Source of the DNA: Phymatolithon calcareum
Lineage: Eukaryota > Rhodophyta > Florideophyceae > Hapalidiales
DNA: 64,000 nt
Direction of reading: 5' to 3'
NCBI GenBank assembly: GCA_977006965.1
Contig: OZ345380.1
Coordinates: forward strand, 2,108,001 to 2,172,000
This document shows, piece after piece, positions 1 through 10,493 of the stretch. Each line of letters begins with the position of its first letter. Positions within the stretch are counted from its first letter, which is position 1. The notes under the pieces were generated by a model. That model was not told the DNA's origin. It worked only from the letters and a program-made list of their open reading frames with translations, and ran no database searches. A program made the position numbers and the translations under genes.

Positions 1-858
1 ATGACACGAACGCATGAAATGCAGATAATTCAATGTGACTAAGTAAAAGGGATTGGGATGGCTTTTGTACTCTTGGCATTGAATGGGCTTGCCGTGGATA
101 GACGATTCGATGGCGCTCGCAATGTGCTGCATACGCGATGACCGCGCGGATCGCTAGACTCGATCTTGAATCATTGCTTCATAGCTCGGTTCTCATTTGA
201 TGCACATGAATTGTTGGAGCGGGACAGTCGCAAGACGTCTTACATCGTCTGGACAAACTTCGCCGTTAGATCATCATGCATTCTCCAACTTTTTTCGTGA
301 GAAACGAAAGAGCCCCAAATTCTGAATCGGACAAGAATGCATAATTTTCTTCCACGTCTGTGGCAGACCGATGAGTATACAAAAGATGCTATCGAAGACG
401 TCACAAACGGAATTTCGAAGGATACACTCACAAAAGAAGACGGCGTCTGGACTAAGCGAGAATTTGACAAGCTACTGGCCATGTTCCAGTCTATAGACAA
501 CCCTCATCGCCACAAAGCAGAGTAAGCATTCCCTGCAAATCTGACCCCCCTTCCCATCTATAACAAGTGCATGTCGCGCGGATCTTCAGCTTGAAGGAGA
601 GACCAGAGGTGGGTTTTTGTACTCCACTGAATCGGATTACACCAACAAAAAAAGAAACTCTTCTTTAGACAGAATCCGGCCAAAAACCTCTTGGCACTAG
701 GAAAGTTGTCCCAAGCGTCAGCAGATGCGTTAGGAGATAGGCCATGTGCCGAGCCGGAGCGATGACGGGAGACGAGTTTCCGTTATATCTTGGTGCTCTA
801 CATAATTCCGTCAGCCAACTTCATAGAACTACAGTGGGCAAGTCGCGATATTGCCGCG

Positions 859-1272
859 ATGCTGCAACAAGAACAGTTCGCGGAACCCTTCAAACATATG
901 CAGGAAGGGAAATCTCCAGGCCAACTCCGACGAATACTGTTCGAAGGCACGAGGCTAGACGCAGGAAGAAAGAGTAAAATTCCGTACGACAAACAGGATG
1001 AGATCCCGGCCATCCACAGGTTTGCCAAGGTGAGACATCGACAGCTGGCCATAAAATACGCAAGCGGAAGGTTTCCTCAAGTGAGCACGACGCTAATATC
1101 GAATACATTCGGAAAGGCAGCAGAGCGCCACCTGGAGACGATACGTATGAACCTAACAAAGTGTGAACTGGACTCCGGAGAAATGTTAAGAACGGAAAAT
1201 GCATTAGACGCCATTCTACTCTACAGCGTCACCATAATTGACAATATGGAGAACGGCGAGTCCCTGTATTAG
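859..1272 (+). CDS. Hypothetical ORF in left palindrome arm
   Basis: An open frame runs from the stop at 763-765 to the TAG at 1270-1272. The first ATG is at 859, giving 137 residues. The product is charged, Gln/Arg/Lys-rich and mostly helical in appearance, with no signal peptide and no domain I recognise. An identical copy lies in the right arm. The frame upstream of the TGA at 763 is also open for about 30 codons, so this could be the remainder of a longer, mutated transposon protein. A diverged copy of the DNA around its 3' end is present at 31.3 kb, which fits a mobile-element origin. It could also be a chance ORF. Confidence 0.3.
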   Translation: MLQQEQFAEPFKHMQEGKSPGQLRRILFEGTRLDAGRKSKIPYDKQDEIPAIHRFAKVRHRQLAIKYASGRFPQVSTTLISNTFGKAAERHLETIRMNLTKCELDSGEMLRTENALDAILLYSVTIIDNMENGESLY

Positions 1273-1736
1273 GAACCAGGCGATATACTAGAATGAGCAA
1301 GTTACGAAAAGCTGCTCCCGTACAGTCTTAGGAGTGTTAATCAGGGCTTTCAAACAATAATCAACTAAACAGTTGCAGAAAAAATTCCGTCAGCCTGGTT
1401 CAGTTCCAGTGTTATAGCTCTAGCTTTGGGGAAGTGCATTTTCTTATGCTAGAAGCCTTCAACTTCATCACTCTAACGTCAAACCGTGATTCAGCACATA
1501 CTTACGGGATCATTGCTGATTCATAAAGGTTTATCTGGGTTTCCGTGAAGACAGGAGCGCGGATCTCGCCGTACTTCGGGCAATTGCTAGATCCTTTCTT
1601 GGCAGTTGATGTCCTATCCGCAAGATACTGTAGCGCGATAGCGTGCTAAGAGATATTGTGTGAGTCCGGAACTGTTTAGCCCCATCGAACAGTGATTAGA
1701 ACGGCGGTTGCGTATTTCTGGATGTAGAGGTAGTGA

Positions 1737-2087
1737 TTGAGTGTGATAAGTTTTAGATCGATGATTGTTGACAAGTCCTTGCTTGTCAAGTTTATTGATG
1801 TTGCTGCTACTTATGCTACCTCTGGGTTCATTGAATCAAGTAGACGAGCTTGCGGTGCATCTCCATTCATATTGTATATGAAACGGATGATGATGTGTCT
1901 GCGCAAATGGGCGCGACTATCACGTAGAGAATGCACACAAAGCCTTGACAAGAGATTAAACGGAACGACTGATTACAGGAAAAGAAACAATTTCTTGTAT
2001 TGCACCCATATGGGTAACAATATTGTGCCTTACCATGAGTTGCGCCCAAAAAACGGATACAAAGGAATTACTGTTCCTCTTGGGTGA
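1737..2087 (+). CDS. Hypothetical ORF at inner end of left arm
   Basis: An open frame of 116 codons beginning with a GTG at 1737; in-frame ATGs follow (for example at 1761). It stops at 2085-2087, immediately before the arm/loop boundary at 2088. The mirror copy at 7132-7482 (minus) differs by a Thr/Ala change near the C-terminus, caused by one of the two arm mismatches. The product is basic, with Arg/Lys and Cys residues, and resembles nothing I recognise. It points toward the copia-like loop in the left arm and could be a relic of an upstream gag region or a chance ORF. Confidence 0.2.
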   Translation: MSVISFRSMIVDKSLLVKFIDVAATYATSGFIESSRRACGASPFILYMKRMMMCLRKWARLSRRECTQSLDKRLNGTTDYRKRNNFLYCTHMGNNIVPYHELRPKNGYKGITVPLG

Positions 2088-2534
2088 CACCTTGAACAAT
2101 GAGAGTAGCGATGACAAATGAAATATATAAACGGTGAACATACGTAGAAAGCGTATGAGCCGACGAGCGAGGTGAACGTCTTGATCCAAGGTAGGAAAGC
2201 CCAAATTGAGCTTGAATTCAACCGGTATGGCGGAGTGAAATGGTGAATTGAAAAGATATCAGATTAACGTGTCCGAGACTCACCAAACTCATATGAAGGT
2301 CCTCACGAGTGAGAAGAGTGTCTTGCGAAACAGGATCCAAGAGCGTGGTTGTGCTTTCTCATATTGTGAAGAAGAAGAAATGGGAGTGTTTATTGAAGGT
2401 CTTGAGTGTTTGATGAATATGATTGAGACCCATTCTCTCGCTGGTCGCTTCTTCTCCAATGAAGTATTCCAGCAGGTACCGACCTTAGAAGCAGCTTTTC
2501 AAAAGCTATTTCTTGGTCGTATAGCAGCTCCAAC

Positions 2535-3512
2535 ATGGCTGAAAATGTCAGAGAATGGCGAAACCTAAAAATAACAAGCTTTAAGTCAGAATGCGACACT
2601 TGGTCTGACGCTATGACAAAGCTGTACGAGAGAGCACTTATGCTTCAGGATCAACTGGATAACGTTCACCAGCATCCTATTCTTCTCCTCGAAGTCCTTG
2701 AATCGACTATTATCTCCCAGTCGTTCTTTCTATTTGTGGACCGTGCAAAATCTAGCACAACCCCTGAGGAATACTATAACGAATGCCTTTCGGCCATTCA
2801 TAAACAGGAGATACAAGATTCGCGAAGGGTTAGTTCTCTCAGCACGGATTTAGTCAAACAAATCCCAGATATCCAATCCTCTCCAAGGATTTCTTTTCCA
2901 ACCCAGCCTCCCGAATCCATAAGTTCCGCATCATCAAAGATAACGGAAGCTTTGTACGCCAGAGCTGGTACACGCTATGGAACGGATAACCGTATTAATA
3001 AGTTCGCAAAGAAAAACGGTTTTCGAAATGGAGTTCGCATGCTATGTCGTGCTTGCAGATCCGATTCACATCTGATTCGAGACTGCCCCAAGATAAGCAA
3101 GCCTACTCTCGTCAATATTGTATTTGAGCTGGTTCCCGATGACGAAACCTCATCACTATCAGTAAACCAAATACTAGACGTTGCACAAGAACTTCCCGAT
3201 AACGTATGGATAACCTTATCGACGGAGATTATGGTTGTTGACATTGAACCTACTGTATCCACTGCAGCACAAGATGTCAACACTGATCAAGAACTTGACA
3301 TTTCTCAAACTATGTACACCAGACTTGTATCTTGGGCAGATCAGCATGAAATTCTTTCTGAAAATCAGACAAGCGATGTTATGATGTCTGCTTTCGAAAC
3401 ACCACAAACGAATGAAGAAATCAGCACTTCCATTGTTATGATTACCGCTGCTAGCTCTCAGTCATTACCAGAGCTGAACAAAGCAATTATGCCAGAGTAC
3501 TTCAAAGCATGA
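2535..3512 (+). pseudogene. copia Gag region with CCHC zinc knuckle
   Basis: A 325-codon open stretch. The first two thirds are helical and charged, as in copia Gag. A zinc knuckle of the form C-x2-C-x4-H-x4-C (CRACRSDSHLIRDC) lies at about 3046-3087 and would bind the element's RNA in the virus-like particle. An acidic tail follows. The preceding frame (2248-2568) probably encodes the Gag N-terminus, displaced by -1. The stretch ends in an ATGA overlap with the protease frame. Confidence 0.8.
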
Positions 3513-3919
3513 AGAACAAGTCTGCAGAGTTCGAAGGCGTAATGATCGACAATGGTGCTGCAAAATCTCCAACTGGTCTCCCTGGCTACATAAGGTATTG
3601 CGTCTATCCTGCAACGAGACCTTTTTTGCGCCCAAACAGTCGTGCTTTCAAAGGCATAGGTCATGGAATGGTACAAGCACTTGGAACGGCTTCTATTCCT
3701 ATGCCAATCGGATCTGATGTATTCTTAACCTTTGATGTCGACGTCGTAGATCAAGATTTCCCACTTATCTTTGGGCTTGAGCATCACCGAAAGCTCAAAT
3801 GCAGCTCAAATGAGTACAAAAACACATTTACTCACCATCTGTCTGGAACTGTCATCTCTGTTAGCTTCATAGAAGAGATCAAAGGATCAGTGGTCATCTA
3901 TACATCACATAGACAGTGA
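3509..3919 (+). pseudogene. copia retropepsin-like aspartic protease region
   Basis: A 136-codon open stretch starting in a 4-nt overlap (ATGA) with the Gag stop. It contains a hydrophobic-hydrophobic-Asp-Asn-Gly-Ala-Ala motif near its N-terminus (MIDNGAA), corresponding to the active-site D-S/T-G-A of retroviral-type proteases, here with Asn in place of Ser/Thr. It would cleave the Gag-Pol polyprotein. It ends in another 4-nt overlap (GTGA, 3916-3919) with the next frame. Confidence 0.65.
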
Positions 3920-4722
3920 ATAACGTACTTTTCACAGAGCCAGAATTAAGGAAACTTCACAATCAATTCGGACACCCAGCTACCGACTCACTTGTTAACC
4001 TTCTTAAGAAGGCTTCTCCGGAGAAATTCAACGCAAACCTTCGAAAAACGTTAGAAGATATTATTAAGAAATGTTCTCCCTGTCAAACATGGACTCCGTG
4101 AGCTTCTCGTTTCCGAGTTTCCGTCCCAACTAAAGAAATTGTCTTCAATCATGAAATCGAAGTCGATGTTTTCTTTATCGATGGTGACCCGATCTTGCAT
4201 ATCATCTACAGAGGAACCCGATACTCCGTCTCTAAATTCATGACGAGACAGACAGCAGAGTACACGTGGAATCTCATTGTCGATTTCTGCATCACAGTGT
4301 TAACCGGATACCCTTCAGTTATTGCACATGATCAAGGAGAGAACTTCCTCTCAGACTTCTTTCAGAATTCCTGCTCACAACTTGGAATTACTGCGAAGGA
4401 CATTCCAGTAGAGTCATCAAACTCGTTGTCACTTTGTGAACGTTATCATGGTCCAATTCGTCGCGTCTATAATAAGCTAAAAAGCGATTTTCCTCTCATG
4501 GACAAGAATATCCGCCTATCACTTCCATTATATGCAGTGAATACGACCAAGGGACCCAACGGTATTACACCATGTCTCCTTCTTTCGGCACTGTTCCCCG
4601 CCTTCCGCTTCCCAACGTATCAACTATGGATCCAACTCAAAAGCAGCGTTTTGAAGCCATGGCAGCAGCACGCAAAGAGATGGAAACCATTACTGCTCAA
4701 CGGCGTGTTGCAGCAGCACTGA
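3916..4722 (+). pseudogene. copia integrase (zinc-binding HHCC plus catalytic core)
   Basis: The first part is the GAG-pre-integrase zinc domain: H-x5-H (HNQFGHP) followed by C-x2-C (CSPC) near 4077-4088. The reading frame continues past a TGA at 4099-4101 into the catalytic core. There, Asp residues occur in the VDVFFIDGD region and in the HDQGENF region (N-terminal part of D,D-35-E), and a Glu occurs near the CERYHGP motif. The family's role is strand transfer of the cDNA into host DNA. The TGA replaces a position where Arg is expected. Confidence 0.8.
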
Positions 4723-5342
4723 AACATCGAGCAGGTGTTCCTCATCCTGTCTAGGAGTTTGGAGACAAGGTCAGAATCTTTCGAAAAGAGAGCTGTCGTT
4801 TTGAAGGGCCTTACACAGTCCACAGCTACGACAGCAGAAAAACTGTCTTTGTGCAGATCGGCAATAATATAAAGCCTTTTTCAACTTCTGTCGTAAAGCG
4901 AGCTCACTCTATTGACCCTATCAACCCTTATGAGAATGCTCTGGCACTGGCTATAAACCCCCAGCAGACTTCTACCTTAGCTTTTGAGCCACCGGAATCG
5001 ACTCCAATCCCTCATGTCCCCATGGACATAGTCACCGAGTTAAACAATCTTCAAGAGCAATTTGGAAGCGTCCCTCAGGCTCTTGAAACCAACATCGTTA
5101 ATACTTCTCAAGCGTTTCTATCGTCAACGTTTGCAGAAAGCGAGGTCACCAGGCTCTATGAAAATGGCGTAACATCTGTTTTCGCCACTATTGTGGTTCA
5201 TAACAAGAAAGATCCTCGTTTCGACGATGCCAAGAACTCCGAAGTCGAACAACTCGTGAAGAAGGGAACGTACGAGTTCGTAGAGAAACAGACTTACCTG
5301 AAGATGCCACCATTCTTCAGTCACGTTTCGTCCTTACGATAA
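4572..5342 (+). pseudogene. copia integrase C-terminus and linker to RT
   Basis: Frame 3 is open from about 4572 to 5342 apart from a TAG at 4752-4754. It encodes the region after the integrase core, with a basic stretch and a 'GDKVRIFR' block as in copia integrase C-terminal domains, then an acidic low-complexity linker. It overlaps the integrase core frame at its start and the RT frame at its end, so the junctions are single-base frame changes. Confidence 0.6.
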
Positions 5343-6031
5343 AGAACTTCGAGAAACCCGACGAGCAATACAAGGCTCGCTTGGTAATTCTAGGACACAT
5401 GGACCCTGAAAAGCCACGTGTTGTAAATGAAGCGCCAACTGTTTTCAAGTCTTCCATTCGTCTTACAATTTCACTCATCGATTCTCACGGCTTTAATATA
5501 TGGAGTCGAGACATATCTCAAGCTTTTCTTCAAAGTGATGAGCCCCTCCGCAGAACGGTTTTTGTTCGCTCACCGAAAGGTGAGAACGTCCTCCAACGTA
5601 TTGGAGCACCTCCTGGAACCATACTCAGTGAAATTAAAGCCCAATATTGTCTATGTGACTCTCCTGGATATTGGTGGCCAACATTTCAAGATTGGCATAC
5701 CGGAGACCTTGGTATGCAATCCTCTGTTCTCGATCCATGCCTATTATATAAGGTTGCTGGATCAAAACTTGAAGGAATTCAGGTCACACAAGTTGATGAC
5801 ACTTGTGGAGGAGGCACACCGGAGTTCAGCACTTTAGAAGAAGAAAAATCGCAACGTTTCGAATGCAAGCCTAGTACAAACTCTTTTACCATACAGTTCA
5901 ACGGTTTCTGTACTGATGAACATGAGTCTGGAGGTTATGTTCTACATCAGAACGACTATTGTACGAATCTTAAGAGCGTGGATTACAAATCGGACAAGGG
6001 AATTCCAAAGAAATTCGCCTCTGGTCGCTGA
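5305..6031 (+). pseudogene. copia reverse transcriptase region
   Basis: It begins with the copia-typical 'KARLVILGH' block (about 5370-5400). It continues through 'WSRDISQAFLQSD' (catalytic Asp motif A) and ends with a VDDT motif (about 5791-5802), where the usual Tyr/Phe before x-DD is Gln (TQVDDT). It copies element RNA into DNA. The fingers-palm order is intact but several connecting blocks look shortened. The TGA at 6029-6031 interrupts the frame just before the connection to RNase H. Confidence 0.8.
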
Positions 6032-6769
6032 CAAGTTTCATATGCAACAACTTGTACCAGGCCTGAAGTCTCCTTTGACAATGCTCAGCTCTCCCAAATT
6101 AGAGCTGAGCACTGCACCACTCAAGATACTAGTTTTCTGAACAAAGCCATTCAGAAAATAAACAATCCAGCTCATCTCGTGTATCGCCCTCTTGACCTCT
6201 CATCTGTATACATCGCTGGATATTCCGACGCTTCTTTTGCGAACAACCCGGATTTATCATCTCAAATTGGATTCATCGTTCTCCTGAAAGACAAAAAGGA
6301 CAACGCATCTAAAATCCACTATGGTTCATGGAAGTCACAGCGCGTAACTAGATCGATTCTCGGGGCAGAAGTCATGGCATTCACCCATTGCCTCGATTTT
6401 GTGCTGGCTTTAGCTCAAGATCTGTCAACTATTCTTTGTAGAAAAGTATCGACAGTCTTGTTCACGGATTCAAAGTGTCTGTTTGATACTGTCACAAAGC
6501 TTTGTACTGTATCGGAGAAGAGACTTCTTATCGATATCGCGGCTATTCGTGAGAGCTATACGAATGGAGATCTGTCAAACGTCGCCCATATGACTTCAAA
6601 GTACAATCTTGCTGATGTTTTCACGAAGAAAAACGCAAGCGCAGCTATGTTACAAGATCTTATGTCCACTGGACGTATCACGCATCCAGTCAAACAGTGG
6701 ATCATACAGGAGAAATTGAAAATTTCAAATTGTTTTAGAATATTTTCACTTTTTTTAGAATGTTTTTGA
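6032..6769 (+). pseudogene. copia RNase H region
   Basis: Same frame as the RT, after the TGA. It contains the hallmark copia RNase H start 'GYSDASFANN' (about 6218-6247), a 'RSILGAEVMAF' block with the catalytic Glu, and 'FTDSKCLFDT' with the second catalytic Asp. A C-terminal block 'NLADVFTKK' is typical of the end of copia Pol. The frame ends in an AT-rich stretch at 6740-6790, before the right loop edge. Confidence 0.85.
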
Positions 6770-7130
6770 ATTTTTTCGCGAGAATTTTTCACCGGTTTCA
6801 GGCGTTTAGAAAAGAGGTTGAGTGTCATGGAGCTGACATACACGGCGCATGGAAAGTTTCCCAGGATGGGAACCAAGGCACTCTGCAAATGCAGACACGC
6901 ACCTTCATGCCCTCCCGCGTTTACGTTTACGGTAACAATGTTCGGATTAGGAAGTCTAGTTCAGCAGTTCCCCAAGTTCTGAAGTTCCCCAGTACTGTCG
7001 CTCTCCAGAGCAGTACATAAGCAACCTGCTGAGTCCTGAATAGCAGGCTCGGCAGGGATAAGTAAAGTGGAAAGGTCAAGAAGACATTACTGGCTTATCC
7101 CGCCATTCACAACTGGTCTTTTGGACGACA
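6770..7130. other. Loop 3' segment between copia Pol and right arm
   Basis: 361 bases after the RNase H frame. It starts with a T-rich run and continues with mixed sequence. No LTR matching the 5' side (2089-2247) was found by eye, and no gene is seen. It may be the remnant of the element's 3' untranslated region. Confidence 0.4.
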
Positions 7131-9218
7131 GTCACCCAAGAGGAACAGCAATTCCTTTGTATCCGTTTTTTGGGCGCAACTCATGGTAAGGTACAATATT
7201 GTTACCCATATGGGTGCAATACAAGAAATTGTTTCTTTTCCTGTAATCAGTCGTTCCGTTTAATCTCTTGTCAAGGCTTTGTGTGCATTCTCTACGTGAT
7301 AGTCGCGCCCATTTGCGCAGACACATCATCATCCGTTTCATATACAATATGAATGGAGATGCACCGCAAGCTCGTCTACTTGATTCAATGAACCCAGAGG
7401 TAGCATAAGTAGCAGCAACATCAATAAACTTGACAAGCAAGGACTTGTCAACAATCATCGATCTAAAACTTATCACACTCAATCACTACCTCTACATCCA
7501 GAAATACGCAACCGCCGTTCTAATCACTGTTCGATGGGGCTAAACAGTTCCGGACTCACACAATATCTCTTAGCACGCTATCGCGCTACAGTATCTTGCG
7601 GATAGGACATCAACTGCCAAGAAAGGATCTAGCAATTGCCCGAAGTACGGCGAGATCCGCGCTCCTGTCTTCACGGAAACCCAGATAAACCTTTATGAAT
7701 CAGCAATGATCCCGTAAGTATGTGCTGAATCACGGTTTGACGTTAGAGTGATGAAGTTGAAGGCTTCTAGCATAAGAAAATGCACTTCCCCAAAGCTAGA
7801 GCTATAACACTGGAACTGAACCAGGCTGACGGAATTTTTTCTGCAACTGTTTAGTTGATTATTGTTTGAAAGCCCTGATTAACACTCCTAAGACTGTACG
7901 GGAGCAGCTTTTCGTAACTTGCTCATTCTAGTATATCGCCTGGTTCCTAATACAGGGACTCGCCGTTCTCCATATTGTCAATTATGGTGACGCTGTAGAG
8001 TAGAATGGCGTCTAATGCATTTTCCGTTCTTAACATTTCTCCGGAGTCCAGTTCACACTTTGTTAGGTTCATACGTATCGTCTCCAGGTGGCGCTCTGCT
8101 GCCTTTCCGAATGTATTCGATATTAGCGTCGTGCTCACTTGAGGAAACCTTCCGCTTGCGTATTTTATGGCCAGCTGTCGATGTCTCACCTTGGCAAACC
8201 TGTGGATGGCCGGGATCTCATCCTGTTTGTCGTACGGAATTTTACTCTTTCTTCCTGCGTCTAGCCTCGTGCCTTCGAACAGTATTCGTCGGAGTTGGCC
8301 TGGAGATTTCCCTTCCTGCATATGTTTGAAGGGTTCCGCGAACTGTTCTTGTTGCAGCATCGCGGCAATATCGCGACTTGCCCACTGTAGTTCTATGAAG
8401 TTGGCTGACGGAATTATGTAGAGCACCAAGATATAACGGAAACTCGTCTCCCGTCATCGCTCCGGCTCGGCACATGGCCTATCTCCTAACGCATCTGCTG
8501 ACGCTTGGGACAACTTTCCTAGTGCCAAGAGGTTTTTGGCCGGATTCTGTCTAAAGAAGAGTTTCTTTTTTTGTTGGTGTAATCCGATTCAGTGGAGTAC
8601 AAAAACCCACCTCTGGTCTCTCCTTCAAGCTGAAGATCCGCGCGACATGCACTTGTTATAGATGGGAAGGGGGGTCAGATTTGCAGGGAATGCTTACTCT
8701 GCTTTGTGGCGATGAGGGTTGTCTATAGACTGGAACATGGCCAGTAGCTTGTCAAATTCTCGCTTAGTCCAGACGCCGTCTTCTTTTGTGAGTGTATCCT
8801 TCGAAATTCCGTTTGTGACGTCTTCGATAGCATCTTTTGTATACTCATCGGTCTGCCACAGACGTGGAAGAAAATTATGCATTCTTGTCCGATTCAGAAT
8901 TTGGGGCTCTTTCGTTTCTCACGAAAAAAGTTGGAGAATGCATGATGATCTAACGGCGAAGTTTGTCCAGACGATGTAAGACGTCTTGCGACTGTCCCGC
9001 TCCAACAATTCATGTGCATCAAATGAGAACCGAGCTATGAAGCAATGATTCAAGATCGAGTCTAGCGATCCGCGCGGTCATCGCGTATGCAGCACATTGC
9101 GAGCGCCATCGAATCGTCTATCCACGGCAAGCCCATTCAATGCCAAGAGTACAAAAGCCATCCCAATCCCTTTTACTTAGTCACATTGAATTATCTGCAT
9201 TTCATGCGTTCGTGTCAT
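7131..9218 (-). repeat. Right arm of giant inverted repeat
   Basis: Reverse complement of 1-2088 with the same length and only about two mismatches seen. The near-identity means a recent duplication/inversion or ongoing gene conversion. Transcription through both arms would give a hairpin with a double-stranded stem of about 2 kb. Bases after 9218 cannot be compared because the partner lies outside the window. Confidence 0.95.
7947..8360 (-). CDS. Hypothetical ORF in right palindrome arm (identical copy)
   Basis: Mirror copy of the 137-residue ORF at 859-1272 on the opposite strand. The translation is identical, as expected from the near-perfect inverted repeat. Function unknown; probably a transposon-encoded remnant. 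Confidence 0.3.
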   Translation of the reverse strand: MLQQEQFAEPFKHMQEGKSPGQLRRILFEGTRLDAGRKSKIPYDKQDEIPAIHRFAKVRHRQLAIKYASGRFPQVSTTLISNTFGKAAERHLETIRMNLTKCELDSGEMLRTENALDAILLYSVTIIDNMENGESLY

Positions 9219-9560
9219 CGCAGGAGTTCGTATGCTCCTCACTCGGGACCTTTAGAGTTCGAAGAGTTAGTGTGCGTTTAGACATAAGTGTTTCCGCCCA
9301 GAGAGATAGGAGGGGGCGACGACGAGGCAGGAGTAAATTGATCATTTTTCACCGCAAAGATTGCGCACCGACAAGGCTACACACGATCGCAATAGCGACA
9401 ACGCGCTGACGACCCTGAACCACGCTATACCGGCCATCGACATGGCATCGTCTCTACAACCGCCGGGTTCTCCAAAAGTACCTCGACTCGCACATTGCAA
9501 GTTAAACAGCTTTAAAAAGACTGCAATCGGTAAGGAATTCCTAAGTTTGAATGTGATGGC
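9219..9560. other. Right flank of palindrome; no firm gene
   Basis: The first sequence beyond the comparable part of the right arm. A short plus-strand frame opens at an ATG at 9442 (about 50 codons, Pro/Lys rich) and runs into the LINE fragment. A donor-like CG|GTAAGG occurs at about 9529. This could be a truncated first exon, but nothing downstream continues it convincingly. Confidence 0.25.
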
Positions 9561-10130
9561 ACAAATTTTTGCTCCTCAATGGCAGTTCTAACTCTCCAAG
9601 ATTGTGTACGAAACTGCAGTGCTGATAGATCCGGGCGCTGTGCCATTGCCAATAAATTCCGTTCCACCGTTGCAGTTCCTCAACGTCTCTTGACTCCCTT
9701 GGGATGGCCAAATCGTCCTCTCCCTCTGGCTCGTTCGAGTATTCGGAGCGCAAGAACTAATCTTATTTTCCGAGGTTATGTATGCAGCAGAGAAGGCGCA
9801 GTCTTCATGATCGGAGTTTGGAGATTGTTCCGAATACTTGCGAAAATATCTTTTCGACTTCTGCATTAGCTCTCTGTATTCTCAGTGTGCATGGCGTCAG
9901 GTGCAAGGCGAAGTTCCATCTTGGCAGTATCAGCGCCTTGTACGTCTTGACGGCTTTCAACGGACTGGGCCCACACAGCGAGGCCCTGAGCGACCTCAAT
10001 TGATACACCGCGATCTTTGCGTGTCGGATGGACTTACTTTATTGAAGCATGATATTGCAGGTCTCCGGAGTGCCCAGAGACACGAGAGCTGTTGGGCTAG
10101 TCACATCAGATCTTTCCGAAACAGGACCTG
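9560..10130 (-). mobile_element. LINE (non-LTR retrotransposon) 3' fragment
   Basis: The minus-strand translation contains a block of the type AVKTYKALILPRW (about 9925-9965), preceded by a 'LRSLRASLCG' block. This matches the thumb/C-terminal region that follows the reverse transcriptase palm in many LINEs (pattern K-x-YK-x-hydrophobic-x-PR-x-x-Y/F). The frame is interrupted by stops and shifts, so it is a dead fragment. It ends about 0.3 kb upstream of the TATA box of the Hint gene and is oriented away from that gene. Confidence 0.6.
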
Positions 10131-10420
10131 ACGGGGAGCTCATGTTATAAGGGTTTACTTGTTCAAACATTTAGATTCTTGTCCATGGAATGCCTGGTCT
10201 GCTTTCGTTTCTGGATCGCCCAACTCGTGTTCACACAATTCAAAATTGTTTTTTACTTGAAATATTGCAGCTTTTTTGCCGTATCCGTGGAGCACGGCAG
10301 CTTGACTCACATCGAGTGTGGCTACACGTATTCGTGCGTGCCTGTTCGAGGTGTCGTGTATGCTGCGCGACACAAAAATTTTGTGTTGATTCAGCGCGCA
10401 GCGATTGCCGTTCGGCAGTC

Positions 10421-10426
10421 TATAAA
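10421..10426 (+). promoter_or_regulatory. TATA box of Hint-domain gene
   Basis: TATAAA lies 68 bp upstream of the ATG at 10494, with no upstream ATG in between. This supports the choice of 10494 as start, with a 5' UTR of roughly 40 nt. Confidence 0.65.
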
Positions 10427-10493
10427 TCTGCAGCATCGCCGTCTGAAAACTCCACACAGCAAGGCAAGACGCACCAGCGGACGGAGAGACAAG

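Larger units (their letters stand above)
1..2088 (+). repeat. Left arm of giant inverted repeat
   Basis: Position x in this arm pairs with position 9219-x on the opposite strand. The correspondence holds from base 1 (paired with 9218) to base 2088 (paired with 7131) and breaks exactly at 2089/7130. The only differences noticed are two substitutions near the inner edge (around 2016 and 2070). The arm starts at the very first base of the window, so it may continue outside. It carries small open frames of unknown nature, and diverged copies of parts of it occur near 31.3 kb and possibly 52.85 kb, so the arm is a dispersed repeat and not unique DNA. Confidence 0.95.
2248..6769 (+). pseudogene. 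Ty1/copia-like retrotransposon polyprotein, frame-broken
   Basis: The loop of the palindrome encodes, in copia order, Gag with a zinc knuckle, protease, integrase, reverse transcriptase and RNase H. Integrase preceding RT identifies the Ty1/copia superfamily. The reading frame changes five times (near 2540, 3510, 3917, 4570 and 5300), each time by -1. In-frame stops lie at 4099-4101 (TGA), 4752-4754 (TAG) and 6029-6031 (TGA). The two TGA codons sit where CGA (Arg) fits, as expected from C-to-T change at CpG. No direct long terminal repeats were recognised on either side inside the loop. The element is therefore dead, or its frames are damaged by assembly errors; the domains are still easily recognisable. 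Confidence 0.9.

Noticed and set aside
10179-10493. N-terminal extension of the Hint protein
   Set aside because: A TATA box lies inside it, and the ATG at 10494 has a good context, followed by a plausible signal/anchor segment.
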